A DNA stretch of 64,000 nucleotides, taken from NCBI GenBank assembly GCA_030867875.1, contig JAOWCC010000019.1, positions 31,291,976 to 31,355,975 on the forward strand. The letters run 5' to 3'. Positions within the stretch are counted from its first letter, which is position 1. Each line of letters begins with the position of its first letter. The position numbers and the translations under genes were made by a program. Positions 43,901 to 55,900 of this stretch are shown one piece after another. The notes below the pieces were generated by a model that was not told where the DNA came from, did not search any database, and saw only the letters and a list, made by a program, of their open reading frames with translations. The stretch comes from Actinernus sp. WN-2022. Its lineage: Eukaryota > Cnidaria > Anthozoa > Actiniaria > Actinernidae.

Positions 43901-46900
43901 TTCAAGACGTACAAGAGTACGGTCCCGGGGAGTACGACAGAACTGCCAATCGAGGTGCTCATTCGAGTGTCAGGAGACAAGTGCCCTTGCCCTAAGCTAC
44001 TGGTTGGTATGGACTATGTTCTGATGGGAGAGTTGACAAAATCGAAGAAAGGCAAACCTAGAATGCGATTGACGCAGCAGAATCTTGTACAGGAATGGAG
44101 TATGAGTTTTGCCAAGGAAGTGGACTCGCTGGAAGATGGCTGTGGGTTACCTGTAAAGCCGACAACCACATATTTAAAGAAAGCTTATACCAGTCAAGGT
44201 ACAGATATAGGCCTTTGTTAATTGATAGCAATAAAGTATTAGGGGCAAAGGGTTAAAAAATGAATGCATTGTGGGCTAATGTATCCATAATGACTGCTTT
44301 CAGCATTTTGAATCGCAGCAAGTGCTGATATGTTCTTCGTCCATCTTCAGTAAAGCAAAAGCTTGATGAGAAAATAAATTTCATCAAATATATGGTAGTA
44401 ATTATCAATGAATGAGACCCAGTATTAGTTTGACTAGACGCGCTGATTTTACTTTGCGGTCTTTTCATTGTAGTTGTTTCACTTGTGGAAACACAGACAC
44501 CTTCTGCGGAACACACATCGACTTCAGATGTAGTTCAATCCACCAAAGTGACTACCTCTTCAAAAAAGAAAAAGATTAGCCTGACAACACTGGTGTACTC
44601 CACTGGTACTATGGGACCTACAACCAGCAATACAACGTCTACTCGTACGATAAGGCCGACCCTGTCAGGTAAACCAAATATATTGATACTAAGCAACTAG
44701 CGGCGCGTTCTTTTGTGACTATTCCGAAATACGAATAGCCGGAATAGACGGTAATCGTGTTCTTTTGAGACATATTCCGTTTTCGGAATGAATAGCATTC
44801 TGTTCACGCTGCTCCCGATAACAGAATGAACAGAACAGCGGTTTATTCGAAAGAGGCAAAATGGCGTTATTTTTGGTGCCGGGCGGGCGGGCGGTTCCTG
44901 ACACCTTGTTTTGTTGTGGTGATTACCGCTGTACTGTAATATGCGCGCCCGCTCTACGAAACAAGCAACCTCGTTCACAGGGGTCTTTACGCGCTTAATG
45001 AAATAGTGGCGACGTGCACGCATGCTACTATTCTGCTCCCACTTCCCGGTCTCCTTCTACGTTAATTCTCAGGTCACCTCCTTCAAGATCATTCCATTTT
45101 CAGAATACCCGTTCTTTTGGGAATTAGTATTCCGCGTATTCTGATATTCCTATACCGGAATAGGAATAGTTAGAATAGTCCTAATGAAAGAATGAGGTTC
45201 TCGTTGGTTCTCGTTGTCTAAGTCGCCCCATTCTGTAATGTGATTGGTTCTCGTTGTCTAAGTGGCCCCATTCCGTAATGTGATTGGTTCTCGTTGTCTA
45301 AGTGGGCCCGTTCTGTAATGTGATTGGTTTTCGTTGTCTAAGTGGCCCCATTCTGTAATGTGATTGGTTCTCGTTGTCTAAGTGGCCCCATTCTGTAATG
45401 TGATTGGTTCTCGTTGTCTAAGTGGCCCCATTCTGTAATGTGATTGGTTCGCGTTGTCTAAGTGGGCCCGGTTTCAGTGGCAGCACTGTAATTTAAGGAA
45501 TATCAGAGCAAACAGATTACATTAATTAACTTCAGATCGGGTAAGTAGATATTACTGGTATCCCTAATTGGAAGTAAAATACTAATATCTAATTAGCGAA
45601 GGCTTACCACTTATTATGATGTGTTTGTTTGCAGTACGATGCCCTTCATGCCAAATACCAACGTCAGGCAAAATAAGGAAACTTCACTGTTCTAATGATT
45701 ATGGTAAGAACAGAAGATACGTATTTTGGTAATATCTCTGATAAAACACCATATTGTAAGCATCCGTATGTACATTCTCTCACAACCCCATCCCCCACCC
45801 CGTTGCAATCGTATGTAGATTCTCTCACAACCCCACCCCCTTCCAATCGTATGTACATTTTCTCACAACCCCATCCCCCACCCCCTTCCAATCGTATGTA
45901 CATTCTCTCACAACCCCACCCCCTTCCAATCGTATGTACATTTTCTCACAACCCCATCCCCCACCCCCTTCCAATCGTATGTACATTCTCTCACAACCCC
46001 ATCCCCCACCCCCTTCCAATCGTATGTACATTCTCTCACAACCCCATCCCCACCCCCTTCCAGTCGTATGTACATTCTCTCACAACCCCACCCCCCACCC
46101 CCTTCCAGTCGTATGTAGATTCTCTCACAACCCCACCCCCTTCCAATCGTATGTACATTTTCTCACAACCCCATCCCCCACCCCCTTCCAATCATATGTA
46201 CATTCTCTCACAACCCCATCCCCCACCCCCTTCCAATCGTATGTACATTCTCTCAACCCCATCCCCCACCCCCTTCCAGTCGTATGTAGATTCTCTCACA
46301 ACCCCACCCCCACCCCCTTCCAATCGTAGCTAGTTTTATACGTACACGTGCTTTCCGAGATCGACTTGGAATTTAAGTTGTTGTTTTTTGGTGGAGGGAG
46401 GAAAACCGGAGAACCCGGAGAAAAATCCTCGAAGTAGGGGAGAGACACCAACAAACCCAACGCATATATGATGCCGAGTTCAGGAATCGAACCTGGCAGT
46501 GGCGGATCCAGGGGTGGTTACGGGGGTGACATGTCACCCCCCCCCCCCCCTTTTGGGCCAAAAACAAATTCTGTATAAGAATTCGTAAAAATCTAATACA
46601 TTCGTTCAAATTTTGTAAGAAATTTCGCACCAGAAACTGTACCGGTCAAAATAGTCACCCCCCTTTTTCAAATCCTGGATCCGCCACTGCCTGGGTCACA
46701 GAGGTGAGAAGCGAACGCTTTAACCACTCGGCCGCCAGTTTGCTTTTCCAAGATGAAAACATACCACCAGCTCTCGCTTGCCAACAGACAAATTAATCGA
46801 ACATTTGGGCTTCCTATGCTATTTCACAGTATGTTCTTCGCGCATTCCTATCCAGCCGCCACTTTGATAATTTTCTTCGAAATAAAGTTCTTTAGTATAT

Positions 46901-49900
46901 ATACCACACCAAAAAATATCACTTTTCGCGCGCTTTCATTGGCTAATCAAACAGTGAATTTGATTTCATATTCACCTCCGAGCGAAGCAGCGATCACTTC
47001 GCGCGAGTTTTTGTCCATTTAACAGAAAATAAAATAACTATTTGGTGCTGGCGATTCACCTGCAGTGTGGTATATACTAAAACAAAAGCGGCTCGGTAAA
47101 TATCCACCACTATTCACCTCCACTTCGGTGAATAATTGTTAATTAGTATGGCAATAAGAGAAGGCTGCTTCAGACAGCAAAAAGTGGGTAATGGGTTGTA
47201 AATGATGACTCAACTGGAAATGTAGGGTTAATGCACAAGAATAGATAACGAGGATATTCATTAAACCAATCTTTGTTTGCGAATTTTGTTTTCAGCTTTC
47301 CGGGTGCGAATTATCAAATCACGTCCTATCGCTAATCACACCGTGTACCACGCTAGTCTGGTCACCGCGTACAGGGGCACGGTAAAACTGCCTATCGAGG
47401 TGCTTATTCGCGTGTCAGGTATCAAGTGTCCTTGCCCTGAATTACTGGTTGGCATGGACTACGTGCTGATTGGACGGTTTAGAAAAACGAAGAGAGGAAA
47501 ATATAGAATAGTAGTCAAGAGAAGAAGTTCTGTGCGTCTATGGAGCGTAGAGCTTGAGTTGAAGTTGGAGATGTTAACAATGAAGTGTGTAACACCAACA
47601 AGGCATGGCAACATGACGTCAAATAAGGAAAACAGCACTCAAGGTTATCAAGGTATGTTACTCTTGTTCAGTTCAAGAAGCGATGCCGTGGACCTTCGAA
47701 AGGTCTCGGCCATTGTTTGTTATGTATAATTTATAATTGTCATTAATAATTCATAAAAGTGCTAACCAATCTAAACGCAGCATTCAAGTCACGTGGGTAA
47801 CAAAAATGTTATCAAACTCATTAATAATTCATGAGGGAAAACAAAGGAATTCAATGTGCGATAAGTGATCTGTAAATCTGATAGAGATTTCGTCCTGATT
47901 TACATAAACGTTTGCTTCGATTTTCTCGGTCAAAATAGGTCGTATCGCCTAGACGTTTGATAAGTCAGATACAGAATTCGTGTCCGTGCTTTATCGGATT
48001 TACAAACTCGAGCTTCCAGCTCATGCATTCTGTATCTGTTACATACAGAATACTAACTAGTACGAGGAACCAGAACTGCGGTGGTCCCTTCATGTAGACA
48101 ACACATGAATTGCTATCAAAATACAATAGAATTAACACAATACAAAACAACAGAACGAAATACACAATACAATAGAACACAATACACAATACAATTTGGT
48201 AGTAATTCATGTCTGCCTACATGAAGGGAGAACCAGAACTGCTGTCTTGATGCATACAGATCGTCCCTCCCATGTGGGACCTGTTTTTGTGTACGCTGCG
48301 TATGTCCGTGTCGTAGACTATAGCACCGAACTCTTGTTTTACGCTTTCCATAAAATATTAAATATATATTTTATTTGTTATAGCAGGCTGAGCATTACAG
48401 CTTACAGCTGGTGGGGGCCTGCTTTTTCTCCTCACACACTCCCCACTACATTAACTGTTTTGGACACACTACACTCGACTCACGGTTGATTTTTACGGAG
48501 GTAGAAAAACCGGAGAACCCGGAGAAAAACCCTCGAATGCAGATAAGGACAAACCACATATGGTGCCCGAGCTGGGAATCAAACCCGCGACCGCAGCGGT
48601 GAGAAACGAATGTTTCACCACTGTGCCAACCTGCATCCCCAATTCATCAAAATTGCTTCTTTTTTTTTTTCATAATGATAGTTCATATCATCAGTAGATC
48701 ACGATATTCGCGTCCGAATTGTATCTGCTCGCCGTTGTATACCGATAGAATTCGGTCTCTTAAATCGTAATTAGTACATAATACGTATAGCATTAATTAG
48801 GGTAATTTTGTTGCCGTCTAACTGTAGAATAAGTAACTCACTAGTGTATGTAATGATTTTTTATAAGTTACATTTTTGTAATTTTGTTATAACATCTAAC
48901 GGAAGAGGCTTTGACCGGACTTTGAGTCCCTTTTCACTTCTGTATAAAAGCGATGAAAGTACTACTATTACAGCCTACTTTTTCACCGAATTGAAAATTA
49001 ACGAGAGCCCGAGATCGTTTTATTTCATTTTTAAGCGCTAGCCACCATGCATTTGTAACCTTAAAGTGCCTATACGACGAAAAACTATATTAATAATATC
49101 GATTCTACGCATAGTGAATAGTAGTATGGTACAATATTTCTGGGTTTGAATGCCGTGCTGATGAGTTATAGAGGTTTTAATGATATTAATAAAATGCTGT
49201 GTAAGAGTAATAATTAAAACAGTAGAAAATCATCCCTAACATTGTGAATTGATTGAACAGATAACACATTAAAATCTAGCTGATGGAGTACGTCAGAATT
49301 CTTTGCCTTTTTACAATATGATTTTACAGTAACATTAATATCATACAAATAGGATAATGCATTCCATGCAATTGATCCTCTATGATTAGGATCGACATTA
49401 TTAATATAATTTTTGGTTGTATAGGCACTTTAAATTTACTTGGTCACTGTTCAAACATATAAACGTATAAAACTACTGCTCGTTCAACTTATTAGCCGAG
49501 ATCGAATACTTAATTTCTTGGCCGTGTCCCAACATCTCTTCGTTCCGCTCGTCGCACATGGCGCTGCCTTAAATATGTATCGACCCTATCCTTGGGAATA
49601 CCGGGTAACACATTTAACATTCTGTTCGTTTATGGTCGTGCAGGGATACCGAAGACTCTGACAGAAAAACCACGAGTAACTACGATAAAAACACGAGCTA
49701 TTCTCACCGAACCAACAACCACAAGTACTTTAACAGAGAAACCAGACATACGGCCTAGGTCGCAGCCCAGAGCAACTCTCTGGAGGATCGTAACAGCGAC
49801 AAGAAAAACCACAGTGAGCAAAGGTGCGACACGTGTTCATAAAGATTCATTTCATGTTAAGACATTTATATTCATTTCCTTTTCCAACGATTTCTGGAAT

Positions 49901-52900
49901 ATCGTCATTGCCTGTAAAAATAGATCTTGCCGACTACTTTCCCGTGCTACACATAAACGAGGCGATTGGTATAGTGAGCTGTAATAATTGCGCTACTTTA
50001 TCAGCTGATCATGATGCAAGTAAAAGGCTGACCTGTTATTTCAGAGTTTATTTATGACTCTCATTCGTTTTACTTACATGAACTTCTACAGTAGCGCATT
50101 TTTTTATAGCTCACTTTATCCAGTTGCCTCGTTTCTTTGTAGCGCGGAAAAATATTCGGTAAGGTCTATTATCTCTGAAAAAGCAATAATAACTTTAAGT
50201 CCGACCTCAATACGATCAATTTGTATCAGTAATTTGCTGTGACGTTCTAATGATTGCCGGATAATTAATGTTACTTGTTTATTCCTTCAGGACAGTGTGA
50301 TCAATGCCGTACATCGGACAAAATGCAAGACTTCTGTTCCAGTGATTACGGTTAGATTCTTTACAAAAAGATTCTCTCGTTGATGTGATATCAGTCACGA
50401 TAATTTACGTATGTGATTTAGGGCTCGTTCGTTTGTGATATTCCGAAATAAGAATATATTCTAGCAAGAGAGCATAAGCAAAGGAGGGAATCTCCAATAC
50501 GCGGGCCTGTACGATGATTATGTCGAATAAAATCTATTTTTAGTAACCGGAAGCAGTTGAAGCAAAGTGGGTGCTCGCGCGCGTGTGGAAACTAAAAAAA
50601 TGGCGCAAAATATTGGCAGTCAAAAGGCGGTATATGGAGGGGGGAGTGGGGGGACTTATATGTTCAATGGGTAGGTATGTGCGGCCATAAGGTCCAGGAC
50701 CGGACCCGGTTTTACGAGTAAAATAGCCCCAAAATCCTGGTTCTGGACCTTATGGCCGCACATACCTACCCATTGAAAATGTAAGTGCCCCCCCCCCCCT
50801 CCCCCCCGTGTTCCAAGCCGATTCCGGAATAAGAATACCTGAAGAGAAATAATATTCAAGATTTCCTTATTCGCTTGCGATTCCCATTATTGTTTTTTTT
50901 TATGTTTAGCAAGTTAAACGGTCTTTTTCTCTTAGACGTACAACTCACGTTACAACTTTTCTTTCGTGCACTTAGTTTTTCGTGCCAACGTCAGAAAAGG
51001 TTACCGCACCTCTGCAAACCGCACCGTATACCACGCTGTCATAGTTACCAAGTACAAGGGCACTATAGGAACACCTGCCGTTATTATTCGCGTATCAGGA
51101 GAAACGTGTCCGTGCCCAAAGCTGGTTGTTGGTGTGGATTATGTGGTGATGGGAGAAATCAAGAACGCCAAAAAAGGGAAACCAAGAATAGCTTTGGATC
51201 AATGTAGTTTTGTAAAGGCGTGGGACAGACGGGTGGACGAGGAAATGTCTCTGATGAAGGTAAAATGTGATCAGTCGTCGCGCATTCAAGAGCTGGTTGC
51301 CAAGAACACGTCCTTTATAGGTATGTTGTATTTGTACGAGTCCTTAATAGGACTCCCTCCATAACAAATATGAGTCCCAAACCAAAAACAATGAATCCTA
51401 TAACAAGAATGAAATCAAAGATTACCCGAAAATGTTAGTACTAAATTACCGTTGGTGTCTGTAACAGCATCATTCGCTACACAGACAGTTTGGCAGGTCT
51501 TACTCTCGCTTTGCGATCTATCGTCTTCGCGCGGTGTAACCGGTGATGTAATATATACGTAACGATGGACCTTTTGCAGGGGTTGTACTGGATGGCAAAA
51601 TAATCTGACTTCATATATTTAAAGTCAGCACTTGTACGAGATCGATATTGTTATTAGCAAAACCTCTTTGTAAATGCTATTTTTTGTCAATCTTTCTAAA
51701 GCAGCGTTTTGAAGTTCATTCGCCATCCAGTAAAACCTTACCCATGGAATCACGAGCGCAATTCATTCGTTATTGTAGTGATATGTCAGCACGTGACTGT
51801 TTCCTGAAAAAGGCCTATTTTTGCTCTGGTAGACGCGAAGAAATTCCTTGAAATTTAACGAGAGCATTTATTTAGCCTCATTGAATTTGGATGTTTTGCG
51901 TCCATGGGGATGCATGTCGAAAAGTAAATCGCGTGTTTGTTTTTTTTCATTTTTATGCGTAAATAAAAAGACACAGAGGTAACGAAATCACTGCTTCTAA
52001 GAAAGTATTTGTGTCGTTGAATCTTCTGTGTCCGTTTTAATCTTATGAATCACTCAGTTGAACCTCCTGTTTGTTTTCTGCTGTACATCCGCGGTGACGT
52101 TTATCTTTACGACTGGTCGATTGTTTTCCAGAACTTGACGCTTTTACAACCAGGAAGACTCCAATTACAACTGTTGGGCTTGAGCACAGTTCACCTACTG
52201 CCGAGCCTATCATTGACAAAGATGCTCCGACAACGAGTATGCCGCGGTCCGCTATTAGTATTACAACCGCAACAACGCAAGCTATCGACAAGAAAACCAC
52301 ATCCCAAAGAACAGGTATAGAGTATTCATAATGCTTCACTTTCAATAAGTAATTATTTCGTTTTAAGGGACTGTTCGTTAATTATAGAAATATACAATTT
52401 TCAAAATCAGTTGAAAATTGAGGGGGGGGGGGGTACATTTTGTGTGATGGAACAAAATGGGGGGGGGGGGGGTAGAGTTTGTACAGGACAAATTCGGGGG
52501 GGGTATGTTTTTAAGAATTCAATTTTCTTTTGGGGGGTGGTACATTTGTTGTTGTGCTTATTTAGAAAATAAGCACACGACCACCAATAGGTCAACTCTA
52601 AGGTATTATATATATTTCAATCTGCACGACCTTCGATAACTGCTATCTTATTTTGAAATGATTGACTATTATTGAAAACGAACACGGAAGAAAAAGAAAT
52701 ACAATAAACAGTAGCAAAGCATAATAAAATACAAGAAAAAATACTGGTCCCATCTGAGGGTAGAATCCACGTGGGTCGAATTTCAGGGTGGGCTATTAGA
52801 TCACTCGGCCATGACGCATAAGTTCGATGTCTTTTTACGCTACGTAAGGTATAATTATAGTAGAGCAGATTTCGTATGAGTGGGCAAGTTACGGCAACGA

Positions 52901-55900
52901 CTTACGGCACGGTTACTCTACATGCCGTGGCGTTGAAATGGTTTCCCTATATTTTTGTCCTGCTGATCCAATCAAATTACAGAGTTACGGTACAGTAAGT
53001 TACAGTACGTTACGGGTAAGGCTACGGCGCTGCTGTATTTCTGTCCCACTCATACGAAATCCGCTTTGCACGGTGTAAAATTGGTTTGACTTGCATGGTT
53101 GTTACCTTTTTGATTTCTTTTTTTTCTTTTTCCTCTTTTTCTAATTGATTTTATCTGTGTATAGAGCTCTGCTAAGAAAAACAAAAAGTAAACTATTAAT
53201 ATTTCTCAAGGTGCCATTTTACCAGCGTGAATTTTTCAAATTGATCACTTTCTGTCCTTCTCAGGGAACCATATAGTAGTATCTGAATTTAAACTACCAA
53301 AGATATGAGGAGCGAACGCAACTTGAAAATGAAAATGGAACCTAACTGGGTTATGTTTACAAGTCATATAGTATTGTAGAACTATTTATGTTTTATCTAC
53401 AAAAGAGAAATTAATCATCTTCCCACTTCTTATCCTCTATAGCTGCACCAGTAACTGTTAACACGCCCTCGCCAGCCATCCCTAATACACCGAGACTAAC
53501 ATCTGAGTATGCAATCGTTGATATGTCCAGCGGCACACCAACAAACAGACAGACACACCAACAAACAGGTACGCAATGACACTGGCCTTCCTCCCTACTC
53601 TGATGCGTCATTATAAGCACTGATTGAGCTATAAAACTAGTTTGCAAATTACAACATAATCACGAATAATCCAGTTTTAGGATCACGCGCAGTTGTACAA
53701 ATCCTTTGTTTATTTGGCGGGTTAGTTAAAGTGTATATGAGCCCAAATTTTTATCATTAAAATCGATTCTCCATCAAGTAAATAGTTGAATTAAATCAAG
53801 TAAATAGTTGAATATATTTCTTAATTTGAGTGCTGCGTCTATGAGTTATAGAGGTTTCTATTTCCAATATGCTAATTATGTGACGACATGTGAGGCCAAC
53901 AAAAGGTCACTTCTTTCTCCTTGTGAATGGAACTATTTCTGATTTATACAAAACATTTGGTAAAATCACTGATATAAGGCCCAAATATTACATGGATGTT
54001 TAGAAAATTATGTATATTTCTGTTAGCACATCTTTGTGTAATAAATGAGTCCTCACATGTCGTCACATAATTAGCATATCGGAAATAGAAACCTCTATAA
54101 CTCATAGACGCAGCACCCAAATTAAGAAATATTTTACAATTCAAGTATTGATGGAGAATCGATTTTAATGATAGCAAATTTATGCACTTCAAAACAAAGG
54201 CACATGATATTGAAACATTAAGAGGAGGTATTTTACAAAACCGCGTATTGGGCACAAACATTAACAGGTTAGCAAATATTTTTTTTAAATGGAGTGTTAA
54301 TCCAAAGCGAAAATTTAAAACAAAAACTTATCTCGTCAGGGCTAAACCTGAATCATGATGTAACAGGCCAAACTTAGGCGGTTCACTGGCTGTCTAAATT
54401 TGCATATAAAAGCAAGAAACTAAGACTGACAAAAAAACCACGAATAACTACGATAAAAACACGAGCTATTCTCACCGAACCAATAACTACAAGTACTTTA
54501 ACAGAGAAGCCAGACATGCGGCCTAGGTCGCAGCCCAGAGCAACCCTCTGGAGGATCGTAACAGCGACAAGAAAAACCACAGTGAGAAAAGGTGCGACAC
54601 GGGTTCATAAAGATTTATTTCATGTTAAGGCATTTATATTCATTTCCTTTTCCAACGATTTCTGGAATATCGTCATTGCTTGTAGAAATAGATCTTGCCG
54701 AATATTTTCCCGTGCTACACATAAACGAGGCGATTGGTATAGTGAGCTGTAATAATTGCGCTACTTTATCAGCTGATCATGATGCAAGTAAAAGGCTGAC
54801 CTGTTATTTCAGAGTTTATTTATGACTCTCATTCGTTTTACTTACATGAACTTCTACAGTAGCGCAATTTTTTATAGCTCACTTTATCCAATTTCCTCGT
54901 TTCATTGTAGCGCGGAAAAATATTCGGTAAGGTCTATTATCTCTGAAAAAGCAATAATAACTTAAGTCCGACCTCAATACGATCAATTTGTATCAGTAAT
55001 TTGCTGTGATGTTCTAATGATTGCCGGATAATTAATGTGACTTGTTTTTTCCTTCAGGACAGTGTGATCAATGCCGTACATCGGACAAAATGCAAGACTT
55101 CTGTTCCAGTGATTACGGTTAGATTCTTTACAAAAAGATTCTCTCGTTCATGTGATATCAATAACGATAATTTACGTACGTGATTTAGGGCTCGTTCGTT
55201 TGTGATATTCCGAAATAAGAATATATTCTAGCAAGAGAGCACAAGCAAAGGAAGGAATCTCCATTACGCGGGCCTGTACGATGATTATGTCGAATAACAT
55301 CTATTTTTAGTAACCGGAAGCAGTTGAAGCAAAGTGGGTGCGCGCGCACGCGTGTATGGAAACTAAAAAAATGGCGCAAAATATTGGCAGTCAAGACTGG
55401 GGGGACTTATATGTTCAATGGGTAGGTATGAGCGGCCATAAGGTCCAGGACCGGACCCGGTTTTACAAGTAAAATAGCCCCAAAATCCCGGTTCTGGACG
55501 TTATGGCCGCACATACCTACCCATTGAACATGTAAGTGTCTCCCCCCCCCCCCCCGGTGTTCCAAGTCGATTCCGGAATAAGAATACCTGAAGAGAAATA
55601 ATATTCAAGATTTCCTTATTCGCTTGCGATTCCCATTATTGTTTTTTTATGTTTAGCAAGTTAACCGGTCTTTTTCTCTCAGACGTACAACTCACGTTAC
55701 AACTTTTCTTTCGTGCCCTTAGTTTTTCGTGCCAACGTCAGAAAAGGATACCGTACCTCTGCAAACCGCACCGTATACCACGCAGTCATAGTTACCAAGT
55801 ACAAGGGCACTATAGGAACACCTGCCGTTATTATTCGCGTATCAGGAGAAACGTGTCCGTGCCCAAAGCTGGTTGTTGGTATGGATTATGTGGTGATGGG

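Larger units (their letters stand above)
49651..52540 (+). repeat. segmental duplication, copy A
   Basis: It covers most of exon 23, exons 24, 25 and 26 and their introns. It matches 54,421-57,430 along its length, including intronic palindromes and G-runs. Copy A alone has a dispersed repeat at about 51,545-51,675 and about 50 bp near 51,385. Confidence 0.9.

Noticed and set aside
45695..46333. 212-residue open frame over the pyrimidine-rich minisatellite
   Set aside because: Two overlapping frames are equally open, the sequence is a simple tandem repeat inside an intron, and no acceptor or donor fits.
54423..54591. Treating the duplicate linker as a working exon
   Set aside because: No acceptor gives the needed phase; reading from the nearest AGs gives a stop or wrong phase.
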